Source: CAYXVJ01 sp050309435
GTDB lineage: Bacteria; Bacillota; Clostridia; Saccharofermentanales; Fastidiosipilaceae
Assembly (NCBI GenBank): GCA_050309435.1
Contig: JBNRMJ010000023.1
Coordinates: 1 to 64,000, forward strand
Direction: 5' to 3'
DNA: 64,000 nt
Shown in pieces: positions 1 through 8,456 of this stretch. The stretch's first letter is position 1. Each line of letters opens with the position of its first letter. The position numbers and the translations under genes are program-made. The notes under the pieces were generated by a model. That model ran no database searches and had not been told where the DNA came from. It saw nothing but the letters and a program-made list of their open reading frames with translations.

Positions 1-125
1 TCAGTTTAATGGAAATCTATTCTAATTCGTGAAACTGTAAACTTTGGAACCGCCGTATACCGAACGGTACGTACGGTGGTGTGGGAGGTCTCCCGGTCAA
101 TTAATGACCGGGATCCTACCCGATT
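1..125 (+). mobile_element. 3' end of a group II intron (domains V and VI)
   Basis: Bases 49-80 fold as domain V: a 9-bp lower stem starting ACCGCCGTA, a 2-nt CG bulge on the 3' side and a 4-bp upper stem TACC/GGTA. A CGC triad sits in the 5' strand, as in class IIC introns. Bases 83-121 fold as domain VI: GGGAGG pairs with CCTACCC leaving one unpaired A at 118 (the expected branch point), capped by a perfect 9-bp helix TCCCGGTCA/TGACCGGGA. The 3' splice site would fall about 6-7 nt after the branch A, near 124-125. The maturase ORF would lie off the left edge; one frame stops at 30-32 but I cannot prove it is the maturase tail. Confidence 0.85.
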
Positions 126-187
126 TGTCCAATTGTACGAATAGCTAAAAAATGCTCCAAAAGAGACTTCATTTCACTAAAAACCGC

Positions 188-216
188 TTGCGTAATATTG
201 TCAAATAGGTGATAAT
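188..216 (+). promoter_or_regulatory. Probable sigma-A promoter of hppA
   Basis: TTGCGT at 188-193 and GATAAT at 211-216 are separated by 17 nt. The start site would lie near 223, giving a leader of about 48 nt that contains an AGGAGG site just before the hppA start. Confidence 0.55.
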
Positions 217-270
217 TCGACACAAAAGCGTTCGATTTGCCGTCTGTTTATCAGACAATAGGAGGTCTTT

Positions 271-2370
271 ATGCCGATTGATGTAAATCTAGTTCTGGCT
301 ATCTCCGTTGTGATAGCTGTCGCCGCATTTGCTTTTGCTTATTGGTTGTATCGCTGGGTGCTTGCGATTCCGATTCGCAGCCAGGTGGTTGCTCGTATCC
401 GGGCACAAATCGCCGACGGTGCATCCACTTTCCTGGCTCGCGAGTATAGATTATTGACGATCTTCGTGGCAATTATCACTGTCTTAATTATTCTCTTCTT
501 GCCTAAGCCGATCTGGCATGGGAATGCCGGATCGAATATCAAGATGGCGCTTTCATATATTTTCGGTACCGTGCTCTCCGCTCTGGCCGGTAAGATCGGT
601 ATCGTTGTCGCAACACAGGCCAATGCGCGTTCTGCCGAAGCCGCTCAGGAGAGTATCGGTCATTCTTTCCTCGCCGGTTTCCGCGGCGGTGCCGTAATGG
701 GCATGGCGGTCGTCGGCGGCAGTTTGTTCGGTGTTTCGATTATTTTCTGGCTGGTAGGAGACAGTTCCGCACTGCTTGGCTTCAGCTTCGGTGCCAGTAC
801 GCTGGCTCTCTTCGCGAAAGCCGGCGGCGGTATTTTTACCAAGACGGCTGATATCAGTGCCGACCTCGTCGGTAAAGTCGAATATAATCTGGCCGAGGAC
901 GATCCCCGTAACCCTGCCGTTATCGCCGATAACGTTGGTGACAACGTCGGAGACGTAGCAGGTATGGGTGCCGATCTCTTTGATTCGAACGTTGCTTCCA
1001 TGGTCGCGGCTCTGGTGCTGGCCTTAAGTATCGGCGGTATTGACGGGAAACCTGTCTTAATGGTTTTTGTTCTGGCCGGTTTGGGCCTTCTGGCTTCGAT
1101 TATCGGTGTCGCCCTGGCACGTATGGGAAAAGACGAGAATCCTTCTCGTGCATTGAATTTAGCTAACTATACGACGATGGGCATATATGTCGTACTGACC
1201 TTGATAGCCAGTTTGCTTCTGGACTTCAATATGAGGCTTTGGGGCGCTGCCATGATCGGCTTGCTGGCCGGTGTGGTTATCGGTATCACCAGCGATTATT
1301 TCACGAACGACGAGAAATCGCCCGTGCGTAAAGTAGCCGAGCTCAGTCAGTCGGGGCCCGCCTTTACGATTATATCGGGTATATCCTATGGCTTGCTTAG
1401 CGTACTGCCGGCTCTGGCAGGCATCGGCCTGGCGGCCCTGCTGGCCTACATCGTAGCTGATCCGGTCGGAGAAGGTTATGCGCTTTACGGTATATCCATG
1501 GCGGCACTCGGTATGTTGTCGATCGTCGGTACGATTATCTCGAACGACGCTTACGGACCCATCGTGGACAATGCCCGCGGTCTTGTCGAAATGGCGGATC
1601 TGGGCGAAGACGCTCTGGAGCGCACGGATGCTCTTGACTCGGCCGGTAATACGGTTAAAGCAATAACGAAAGGTTTCTCGATCGGTGCTGCGGGCCTTAC
1701 TGTAATCGCGCTGCTCGGCGCTTTTATGACGGAAGTCAATATCGCGGCCGTCGAACGAGGTCTGATCGAAGCCGGACAGCAGTACATAGCCGGCTTTGAT
1801 ATCATGAATCCGCTGGTCTTCTTCGGTATCCTTGTTGGAGCCGCGATTCCCGCGATCTTCTCGGCTCAGCTCATGATCGGCGTTAACCGTAATGCGGATC
1901 GCATGGTCGCCGAAATTCACCGTCAGTTCAATGAAATCCCCGGTTTGAAAGAAGGAAAGGAAGGCGTTGAGCCTGATTCCAACAAGTGCATCGCCATCGC
2001 TACGGACGGTGCTCTCCACGAGCTGATGCCTGTTGGAGCCACGGTTATTCTCGTAACCCTGGCTGTTGGTTTCATCGGCGGTGTCAGCGCGATCGGCGGT
2101 TATCTGGCAGGTAATATTGTCAGCGGCCTTTTACTTGCGATTTTCATGTCGAACTCCGGCGGCCTCTGGGATAATGGTAAGAAATACATCGAAGCCGGTA
2201 ACTTTGGCGGTAAGAATTCCGACGCGCATAAATCCGGTGTTATCGGCGATACCGTCGGCGATCCCTTTAAAGATACGGCCGGTCCGTCGATCAATACGCA
2301 GATTACGGTCTGCTCCCTGGTTGCCAGCGTATGTGCCGAATTGTTCCTGATTTTCAGTTTACTTGGTTAA
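271..2370 (+). CDS. hppA: Membrane-bound ion-translocating pyrophosphatase, K+-independent type
   Basis: A 699-residue polytopic membrane protein that hydrolyses pyrophosphate and pumps ions across the cytoplasmic membrane. The family catalytic block is intact around residues 185-240 (GGGIFTKTADISADLVGKVE, then DNVGDNVGDVAGMGADLFDS), and the late loop has DAYGPIVDNA and DTVGDPFKDTAGPS. Near residue 459 the motif reads GNTVKA. A lysine here, in place of the alanine of K+-dependent enzymes, is the known marker of the K+-independent class, which so far contains H+ pumps, so a proton pump is inferred. The start is fixed by AGGAGG 6-7 nt upstream. It is a single-gene unit with its own promoter and a strong terminator. 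Confidence 0.97.
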   Translation: MPIDVNLVLAISVVIAVAAFAFAYWLYRWVLAIPIRSQVVARIRAQIADGASTFLAREYRLLTIFVAIITVLIILFLPKPIWHGNAGSNIKMALSYIFGTVLSALAGKIGIVVATQANARSAEAAQESIGHSFLAGFRGGAVMGMAVVGGSLFGVSIIFWLVGDSSALLGFSFGASTLALFAKAGGGIFTKTADISADLVGKVEYNLAEDDPRNPAVIADNVGDNVGDVAGMGADLFDSNVASMVAALVLALSIGGIDGKPVLMVFVLAGLGLLASIIGVALARMGKDENPSRALNLANYTTMGIYVVLTLIASLLLDFNMRLWGAAMIGLLAGVVIGITSDYFTNDEKSPVRKVAELSQSGPAFTIISGISYGLLSVLPALAGIGLAALLAYIVADPVGEGYALYGISMAALGMLSIVGTIISNDAYGPIVDNARGLVEMADLGEDALERTDALDSAGNTVKAITKGFSIGAAGLTVIALLGAFMTEVNIAAVERGLIEAGQQYIAGFDIMNPLVFFGILVGAAIPAIFSAQLMIGVNRNADRMVAEIHRQFNEIPGLKEGKEGVEPDSNKCIAIATDGALHELMPVGATVILVTLAVGFIGGVSAIGGYLAGNIVSGLLLAIFMSNSGGLWDNGKKYIEAGNFGGKNSDAHKSGVIGDTVGDPFKDTAGPSINTQITVCSLVASVCAELFLIFSLLG

Positions 2371-2400
2371 TCGAATGCGGCCGATCAGGACTGTTAAGAT

Positions 2401-2440
2401 AATAATGCCTCCCTGCTTCGGGGAGGCATTATTGTCTATC
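2401..2440. terminator. Intrinsic terminator between hppA and ylmH
   Basis: AATAATGCCTCCC at 2401-2413 pairs perfectly with 2421-2433 around a 7-nt loop. T-rich sequence lies on the right and A-rich sequence on the left, so it can serve the two convergent genes. Confidence 0.85.
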
Positions 2441-2449
2441 CCTGTTTAC

Positions 2450-3265
2450 CTATAAATATATACTCAAATCGATCAGGGTACGGCCTTTCCGGCTGCTGCC
2501 CTTTACTTTGCTCAAGCGAAATTTACCCGAACCGCGGCAGACGACGACATCGCCTTCGTTTAGTTTATGATCCGCCTTTTGAGTTGGGAAACCGTTTATG
2601 AGAATCCGGCCCGTATTGATCAGATCGAGCGCGTCGGTTCGAGAGAGCTTGAATGCCACGGCCAATACGGCATCCAGCCTGAGCGAAGCCACGCTGCCGC
2701 CAATCTCTTTAAGGTTCTGTTCGGGAATATTTAGCTCCGGGGCTGTGATTGCCTCGACATCCAAGCTGCTGCGGCCGGCTTGTTTGTATTCAAGCAGGAC
2801 CAGAGGGAGAATAGAGCGGCTCAGGATAATATCACAGCTTCCGTTTTCCTTATCCTGCAGAATATCGCCGATTCGATCGCGGGTAATACCCAGACCGATC
2901 AGACTGCCAAGGAAATCACGGTGGGATAAGTCATCTTGTTTGGCATAGCGGCAGCGAATGAAAGCCAGATCATCCAGGCAGAGTTCCGGCAGCAGGCTGT
3001 CGTCCAGATAATCGGGGACGAAGCAGGCAAGCGCTCGTTTGGCATCCGGATAACCGCCCCAGAAAGATAAACGATTTTCCCGGATGCCGGCGAACAAGAC
3101 TCTCGCCAGAGCCTGATTGCTTTCGCCCAGAATGACACAAGGCGTGAAACTGTTCGCATAGAGGCTGTCGCGATAGCTATCGATCAGGCGGGCCAGGATT
3201 ATTTTGCGTTCTGCATCATTTGTGATTTTATTCAGACGCTCGCGTAAGACGGCTTCGTCGATCAT
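2450..3265 (-). CDS. ylmH: YlmH/RqcP2-like S4-domain RNA-binding protein
   Basis: A 271-residue protein with an S4 RNA-binding domain in the last ~80 residues (LRLDAVLAVAFKLSRTDALD, then GRILINGFPTQK and GDVVVCRGSGKFRL). The N-terminal part has the YlmH-type fold with a central GLGITRDRIGDI motif. Members sit near cell-division genes in many Firmicutes, and the Bacillus protein acts in ribosome-associated quality control. Here it is instead coupled to a threonine aldolase: its start overlaps that gene's stop by 4 nt, so translation is probably coupled. It lacks a strong ribosome site of its own. A general RNA- or ribosome-binding role is secure; the precise pathway is inferred. Confidence 0.85.
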   Translation of the reverse strand: MIDEAVLRERLNKITNDAERKIILARLIDSYRDSLYANSFTPCVILGESNQALARVLFAGIRENRLSFWGGYPDAKRALACFVPDYLDDSLLPELCLDDLAFIRCRYAKQDDLSHRDFLGSLIGLGITRDRIGDILQDKENGSCDIILSRSILPLVLLEYKQAGRSSLDVEAITAPELNIPEQNLKEIGGSVASLRLDAVLAVAFKLSRTDALDLINTGRILINGFPTQKADHKLNEGDVVVCRGSGKFRLSKVKGSSRKGRTLIDLSIYL

Positions 3266-4314
3266 GATTTCTGTACCGGTGATTGCTTATTCAGATAACT
3301 CTCCAGAGCGTCTCTTAAGGCGTCGACGGCTTCGTCTCCCGTGGCCCAGGAAGTGACGAAGCGAAGAACGACATTGTCGTTATCGATCTGTTTTAATTCC
3401 GAGAAGACGAAATTTTTCTCGAGGTAGCGCTTAAAATCCCGGCTGACGACAGGGAAGAGCTGATTGGATACCGGTTTAACATAAAAGCCGATACCGAGCT
3501 CGAGGCAGGTCTTCGCGATTTTCCCGGCTTGCCTGTTGGCGTGACGGGCCAGATCAAGATAGAGATCGCCGCTAAAGAGCGTTTCGAATTGCAGGCCCGA
3601 TAAGAATCCCTTGGCCAGCATGCCGCCGAAATGCTTAATCTGGTAGCGGAAATCTTCCTGCCAGGCCCGATTCAATATGACAAGAGCTTCACCGAATAAA
3701 AGGCCGTTCTTGGTACCGCCGATACTGAAGGCATCGCATACGCCGGCGATATCGCTTAAGTCGAAGTCCGTTTCGTCCGTTGTCAGTGCCGAAGCAAGGC
3801 GGGCCCCGTCGATGTAGAGAAACAAACCATGGCTTTGGCAGCAGGCATAAAGATCTTTTAGTTCCTGAAGACTGTAGATGGTACCCAACTCGCTGGTCTG
3901 GGAAATATAGACGAGTTTGGGCATCACCATGTGTTCGTCCGTATGTTCGCCGATGATAGCTCTGATATCGGCCGGAGCGAGCTTTCCGTCCGGGCAGTCT
4001 TTCGTAAGAATTTTATGCCCGCGCCCTTCGATCGCTCCTGTCTCATGGACATTGATGTGACCGGTCGAGGCGGAGATCACGGCCTGATAAGGTTTCAGAA
4101 CCGAGGAAATGAGGATCATGTTCGTTTGCGTACCACCGACGAGAAAGTGTACATCTGCCGCAGGGGATCCGATTTTCTCCTTGATCAGTTCGGCTGCCCG
4201 CATACTGTGCGTATCCAGACCGTAACCGCTATGAGGATTCAAATTTTCATCGATCAGTCGCTGCAGTACTTCGCCTGCGGCTCCTTCGCTATAGTCATTG
4301 TTAAAGTAATACAT
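3262..4314 (-). CDS. ltaE: Low-specificity threonine aldolase / beta-eliminating lyase family
   Basis: A fold-type I PLP enzyme of about 350 residues that probably cleaves L-threonine or allo-threonine to glycine and acetaldehyde. The N-terminal NDYSEGA and HSGYGLDTHS segments, the GGTQTN motif, YIDGARL (PLP-ring Asp) and SIGGTKNG (Schiff-base Lys) are all present. The frame stays open to an ATG at 4339-4341, but a GAGGAGG site precedes the inner ATG at 4312-4314. A TATAAT box (minus strand, 4344-4349) lies only a few bases before the outer ATG, so the outer start would be near or ahead of the transcript start. I therefore use 4314. It heads a two-gene unit with ylmH. Confidence 0.9.
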   Translation of the reverse strand: MYYFNNDYSEGAAGEVLQRLIDENLNPHSGYGLDTHSMRAAELIKEKIGSPAADVHFLVGGTQTNMILISSVLKPYQAVISASTGHINVHETGAIEGRGHKILTKDCPDGKLAPADIRAIIGEHTDEHMVMPKLVYISQTSELGTIYSLQELKDLYACCQSHGLFLYIDGARLASALTTDETDFDLSDIAGVCDAFSIGGTKNGLLFGEALVILNRAWQEDFRYQIKHFGGMLAKGFLSGLQFETLFSGDLYLDLARHANRQAGKIAKTCLELGIGFYVKPVSNQLFPVVSRDFKRYLEKNFVFSELKQIDNDNVVLRFVTSWATGDEAVDALRDALESYLNKQSPVQKS

Positions 4315-4402
4315 CCGTTTTGGCCTCCTCGGTTGATCCATATATTATAAGTGAAAACAGCTGAAAAACATGCGTAATGAAACTATTGACATGGATATTG
4401 CT

Positions 4403-4411
4403 TGTTATGAT
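4403..4411 (+). promoter_or_regulatory. Extended -10 promoter element
   Basis: TGTTATGAT matches an extended -10 (TGn plus hexamer). A TTGACA at 4386-4391 is only 14 nt away, too close for a normal -35. It points toward the membrane protein gene at 4482. Confidence 0.4.
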
Positions 4412-4481
4412 GTAAGTGAAGGCGAGCTTTCGCCCGGGTGTATGTTGAAATCGTTATATCGGGAAGGATTGGTGTTATAAC

Positions 4482-5186
4482 ATGGCACGACAGACGCGAC
4501 CGAGCAATCATCCTTATTCACCTGATAGATCCGGCCAAAAACTAACGGATCATCCGCAATTTTACCCGCCTCTCAGCGATGAACTGGACAGAGAACACGA
4601 ACGACAAATCGAACAAGGTTCCATCCCCGTACTGGATGTGCGTCAGCTCTACGATCATGAGCTGTATCCGCAGGGCGAGGAACCCTATGACGGTTATCAA
4701 AAAGCCGCCGTTCCGCCGCTGAACATGCCTCTTATCAATATGAAGGGTGCAGGCTATTTATTTCTGGGTTCTTTATATGCATTTTTAATGGCGTTGATCT
4801 TTCTGGGTGCCGGTATTCATACGGCTCTGGGCGGCGACATCATTCTGACCTATCTGGACCGGAAAGGAATCGAGATCACGGAAAGATCCGGAATATTAGC
4901 CCTGGCACTGGCTCTTTTACTCCTGGCCGTTTTATCCATCGTGTTCGGCCTGGCCGGCTTGTTTTGGCGCGAATCGCCCGATAAGACCTTCTTCTTAGTG
5001 ATCGCAGGTGTCCTGATTACCGTTGGAACGGCCGGCTGGATCTTGTTTAGCCTTCCTTACTTTGATTTGGGAATGGCCATGAGCCTTATCGCAGCCGTCG
5101 TATATTTGGTCGGCGCATTGTTAAACGTCAAAGACAGCAGACGTTACTTTCAGCGAAGAAAGAAACTGCGCGAGAGTCGCAGATAA
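4482..5186 (+). CDS. Four-helix membrane protein of unknown function
   Basis: I do not recognise a family. The 234-residue product has a hydrophilic, proline- and charge-rich N-terminus of about 85 residues with no signal peptide. Four hydrophobic helices follow, at roughly 88-112, 135-162, 168-193 and 196-214, and the tail is short and very basic (SRRYFQRRKKLRESRR). The N-terminus is probably cytoplasmic. The ribosome site is weak (AAGGA 13 nt before ATG). It is a single gene between ltaE (divergent) and gpmI (convergent), with a shared terminator after it. Neighbours give no functional clue. Confidence 0.8.
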   Translation: MARQTRPSNHPYSPDRSGQKLTDHPQFYPPLSDELDREHERQIEQGSIPVLDVRQLYDHELYPQGEEPYDGYQKAAVPPLNMPLINMKGAGYLFLGSLYAFLMALIFLGAGIHTALGGDIILTYLDRKGIEITERSGILALALALLLLAVLSIVFGLAGLFWRESPDKTFFLVIAGVLITVGTAGWILFSLPYFDLGMAMSLIAAVVYLVGALLNVKDSRRYFQRRKKLRESRR

Positions 5187-5201
5187 TTCGCAGATAAAGT
5201 G

Positions 5202-5234
5202 AAAGCCTGATGATTTTTATCATCAGGCTTTTAC
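5202..5234. terminator. Bidirectional terminator
   Basis: AAAGCCTGATGA at 5202-5213 pairs with TCATCAGGCTTT at 5220-5231 around a short T-rich loop. A-rich and T-rich flanks serve the convergent membrane protein gene and gpmI. Confidence 0.85.
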
Positions 5235-5256
5235 GAATTATGGCGAAAAACTTCGA

Positions 5257-6846
5257 TCAGCTCAGAGGCTCGATCATGCTTTCTTCCCAGATAGCAGGAG
5301 CTTCGTAACCCATTAAAGTTGCGACGGTCGCGGCGATGTTGGCGATGCCGAAGTTATCTTCTTTAAAGACCGGCTTGACTTCATCGTCAACGATGATGAA
5401 TGGAACGGCATTCAGACTGTGAGAAGTCTTGGTTTCCGGTACGGTCTCGCCCTTCTTCATCTTCTGGTACATATCATCGGCGTTACCGTGGTCGGCGGTG
5501 GCGATAACGGTATAGCCGTACTGTTTGGCAGCCTTCAGCAGGCGGGTCAGCGACAGATCAACGGCTTCGACGGCGATGCGAACCGCATCGAAGTTACCCG
5601 TATGACCGACCATGTCGCCGTTGGGATAGTTGCAGCGCAGGAAACCGTACTGCTGTGTAGCCATGGCCTGGATCATGGCGTCGGTGATTTCCGCAGCTTT
5701 CATCCAGGGACGCTCGTCGAAGGATACGCGATCGGAAGCGATCTCCATGTAATCTTCGAGCTCTTCGCTGAACTTACCGGTCTTGTTGCCGTTCCAGAAA
5801 TAGGTGACATGACCGTACTTCTGAGTTTCGGAACAGGCGAATTCGCGAACATTCTTCGAGATCAGGAACTCGGTAAGAGTATTTTCGATCTGCGGAGGGT
5901 TGACCAGGTACTTCTTCGGAATAAAGAGATCGCCGTCATATTGCAACATACCGGCAAAGACCACCTCAGGACGACGAATGCGATCGAAATAAGGGAAGTC
6001 GTCATCTTCGAAAGCCTGGCTGATCTCGATGGCTCGATCGCCGCGGAAGTTAAAGAAAACAACGGAATCTCCGTCGACAATCGGACCCAGAGGACCGTTT
6101 TCGTCGGCAATAACGAAGGCCTTAAGATCCTGATCGAGGACACCGGGTGTTTCCTCGCGGAAGGTCGTAATTGCTTCGCGAGCGCTCTTGAATTCGCGAC
6201 CCTTGGCCAAAACGTGGGTTTCCCAGCCGCGCTTGACCATATCCCAGTCGGCCTTGTAGCGGTCCATCGTGATATACATACGGCCGCCGCCGGAAGCAAA
6301 TGCAACGCGGAAACCGCCGGAATTCAGCTCGGAGAAAAAGTTCTCCATGTCATCGATATAGTCAAGGCCGGAGGTAGAAGGAACATCGCGTCCGTCCATC
6401 AGGGCATGCACCCGAACTTCGGCGACACCTTCGCTTTTGGCCTGACGAATCAAAGCCTTCAGCTGGTCGATGTGAGAGTGAACGTTACCGTCCGAAAGCA
6501 AGCCGATGAAATGCATCGTGCTCTTGTTGCGAAGGGCATTATTTACCAGCTCGCGCCAGGTTTCACTCAGGAAAATCTGGCCGGTTCGGATCGATTCGTT
6601 GACCAGCTTGGCGCCCTGGGCATAAATCTGTCCGGAACCAATGGCGTTGTGACCGACTTCGCTGTTGCCCATATCGTCGTCGGAGGGCAGACCGACTGCT
6701 GTACCGTGTGCCTTGATGGCGATGTTGGGATAAGCGGAACGGATATAGTCGAGTGTAGGGGTATGGGCGGCCTTGACGGCATCGCCGAATTCGCTTTTAC
6801 CCAGACCAATACCATCCATAACGACGAGTACTACAGGTTTATTCAT
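5257..6846 (-). CDS. gpmI: 2,3-bisphosphoglycerate-independent phosphoglycerate mutase
   Basis: A cytoplasmic glycolytic enzyme of 529 residues, an Mn-dependent alkaline-phosphatase-superfamily fold that interconverts 3- and 2-phosphoglycerate. VVMDGIGLG holds the first metal Asp. DDMGNSEVGHN places the phosphoserine nucleophile at residue 62, the position known from the Bacillus enzyme. GHTGNFDA and TADHGNADDM supply the C-terminal metal ligands. The frame extends 4 codons upstream, but that ATG overlaps the GAGGTG ribosome site. The inner ATG (6844-6846) begins MNKPVV like other family members. It is monocistronic. Confidence 0.96.
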   Translation of the reverse strand: MNKPVVLVVMDGIGLGKSEFGDAVKAAHTPTLDYIRSAYPNIAIKAHGTAVGLPSDDDMGNSEVGHNAIGSGQIYAQGAKLVNESIRTGQIFLSETWRELVNNALRNKSTMHFIGLLSDGNVHSHIDQLKALIRQAKSEGVAEVRVHALMDGRDVPSTSGLDYIDDMENFFSELNSGGFRVAFASGGGRMYITMDRYKADWDMVKRGWETHVLAKGREFKSAREAITTFREETPGVLDQDLKAFVIADENGPLGPIVDGDSVVFFNFRGDRAIEISQAFEDDDFPYFDRIRRPEVVFAGMLQYDGDLFIPKKYLVNPPQIENTLTEFLISKNVREFACSETQKYGHVTYFWNGNKTGKFSEELEDYMEIASDRVSFDERPWMKAAEITDAMIQAMATQQYGFLRCNYPNGDMVGHTGNFDAVRIAVEAVDLSLTRLLKAAKQYGYTVIATADHGNADDMYQKMKKGETVPETKTSHSLNAVPFIIVDDEVKPVFKEDNFGIANIAATVATLMGYEAPAIWEESMIEPLS

Positions 6847-7111
6847 TAAACACCTCATAAACTAAAATAGAATCAGCTCTGCGAGCGATTAAAATTACAT
6901 CAAGCTATAGTATAGTATTTTTTGATCAAAAGAACCAGATTGATCTGTTACGGGAATTAAGACGAATCATTTAACTGAGCCGGATTTTTGAGACAAGAGC
7001 AGTTTACGCGGATTTAAGCGAATCTTAATGCCTTCTAAAGGATTAGATAGCGTTTATCGGGTATAACATGGATAAACGAAGTATAATGTTGGCAGGAGAG
7101 TGGCAGCGAAG

Positions 7112-8314
7112 ATGAATATTGCATTATTTTCTGATTCATATTATCCGCAAATCAATGGTGTAGCGACGAGCGTGCACATGTTGAAGTGTGAACTGGAAGC
7201 TCGCGGTCATAAGGTCTATGTCTTTACGACGACAGATCCGCTGGCGGACCGCCGCGCCGAAATAAAGAACGGCATTTTTCGTTTACGCAGTATCCCGGTC
7301 ATGAGCGAGCGCCGACTGGGTCTTTTTCCCTCGCCCCGCATGATCCGCTTCATCACGCATCTTAAACTGGATATTATTCATACCCATACCGAGTTTTCAC
7401 TCGGCATCCTGGGTCGCAGCGTGGCCTGGTATTTCGATATCCCGATCGTTCATACCTATCATACGATTTACGAGTATTACACGCATTTCGTCGTGAAAGC
7501 GGGTTTTCTCGACAGCTTCGCGAAACGGGCGGTCAGAACCGCATCGGCCAGTGTGTGCAATCAGGCTGACAGTGTCATCGTTCCTACGAAGAAAGTGCAG
7601 CGCCTCTTGAGATCATACGGTGTCTATCGGCCGATTTCCGTTATTCCCACCGGTATTACAACCACGCGCTTCCATCGCGGCAGCGATTGCGAAGAACGTC
7701 GCCGGAGCCTGCGAAACGAGCTCGGTTATACGGACGACGAACGAATTTTGCTTTATTTGGGTCGCGTGTCCGAAGAAAAAGACATTGATGTATTGATTTC
7801 CATGCTCGAACCTTATTTAAAGCGAGAAGAAAAGAGTAAACTGCTGATCGTCGGCGACGGCCCTGCCCGAAAAGAACTGGAAGCGCTCTGCGATGAACTG
7901 GAACTAAACGAAAAAATATTTTTCGCGGGACAAAGACCCTGGGATACAATCGCTGAATATTATCATGTCGCCGACTGTTTCGTGACGGCTTCCCGGAGCG
8001 AGACTCAGGGGTTGACGTATATCGAAGCTCTGGCCAGCGGTCTGCCGGTGATCGCGAAAGAAGATCTTTGCCTGGATGGTGTCGTGGAAAACGGCGTCAA
8101 CGGATGGACCTGGATAGATCGCACAAGCCTCGAAGAAGCACTTGACCGTGTTCTGAATAACCGCGCGCTTCTGGCGAAAATGTCCGTAGCCGCTACTGCA
8201 TCGGCCGAACACTATACCGCCGGGAATTTCGCCCGTCGTATCGAAGAGCTCTATCTTTCCGTTATCGAGAATGCGGCCAAACGAGAGAGCCTGAAAATTA
8301 CATCCGATCTTTAG
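7112..8314 (+). CDS. GT4 glycosyltransferase, diacylglycerol glucosyltransferase type
   Basis: A family-4 glycosyltransferase of 400 residues. MNIALFSDSYYPQINGVATS at the start and the HTHTEFSLG...HTYHTIYEYYTHF segment are typical of enzymes that transfer glucose to diacylglycerol to build membrane glycolipids and lipoteichoic-acid anchors. The C-terminal domain has GRVSEEKDID and the E-x7-E donor motif (SRSETQGLTYIEALASG). A GTG at 7100 is in frame, but AGGAG abuts it; the ATG at 7112 begins like the family. A TATAAT lies at 7082-7087. Glycolipid synthesis is inferred from family resemblance and fits the LTA-synthase-like gene at 43725. The exact acceptor is unknown. Confidence 0.88.
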   Translation: MNIALFSDSYYPQINGVATSVHMLKCELEARGHKVYVFTTTDPLADRRAEIKNGIFRLRSIPVMSERRLGLFPSPRMIRFITHLKLDIIHTHTEFSLGILGRSVAWYFDIPIVHTYHTIYEYYTHFVVKAGFLDSFAKRAVRTASASVCNQADSVIVPTKKVQRLLRSYGVYRPISVIPTGITTTRFHRGSDCEERRRSLRNELGYTDDERILLYLGRVSEEKDIDVLISMLEPYLKREEKSKLLIVGDGPARKELEALCDELELNEKIFFAGQRPWDTIAEYYHVADCFVTASRSETQGLTYIEALASGLPVIAKEDLCLDGVVENGVNGWTWIDRTSLEEALDRVLNNRALLAKMSVAATASAEHYTAGNFARRIEELYLSVIENAAKRESLKITSDL

Positions 8315-8322
8315 GTAAAAGG

Positions 8323-8361
8323 AACCGCGGTTGTCTTAGGCCGCGGTTGTTTTTTATTTTT
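8323..8361 (+). terminator. Intrinsic terminator after the glycosyltransferase
   Basis: AACCGCGG at 8323-8330 pairs with CCGCGGTT at 8341-8348 and is followed by a long T-rich run. Confidence 0.88.
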
Positions 8362-8401
8362 GAATAGATTGCCAATCGAAATGTTTGATTATCAAACTAT
8401 A

Positions 8402-8410
8402 TGTTATAAT
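8402..8410 (+). promoter_or_regulatory. Extended -10 promoter of fabV
   Basis: TGTTATAAT is a perfect extended -10. The transcript would start near 8417, after the far-upstream in-frame start at 8385, which supports the ATG at 8457 as the fabV start. Confidence 0.6.
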
Positions 8411-8456
8411 CTTCTTAACAAAGTCGATACCCCAGTCGATGAAAGGATTTACCAAG

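Noticed and set aside
1159..2019. Minus-strand open frame inside hppA
   Set aside because: It lies wholly opposite conserved pyrophosphatase codons and encodes a low-complexity, motif-free product.
4386..4411. TTGACA followed by TATGAT as a standard promoter
   Set aside because: Spacing is only 14 nt. I kept the extended -10 and dropped the -35.
5419..6849. Long plus-strand open frame (476 codons) opposite gpmI
   Set aside because: It is the antisense shadow of the well-supported gpmI gene. It has no ribosome site and its product has no recognisable motif.
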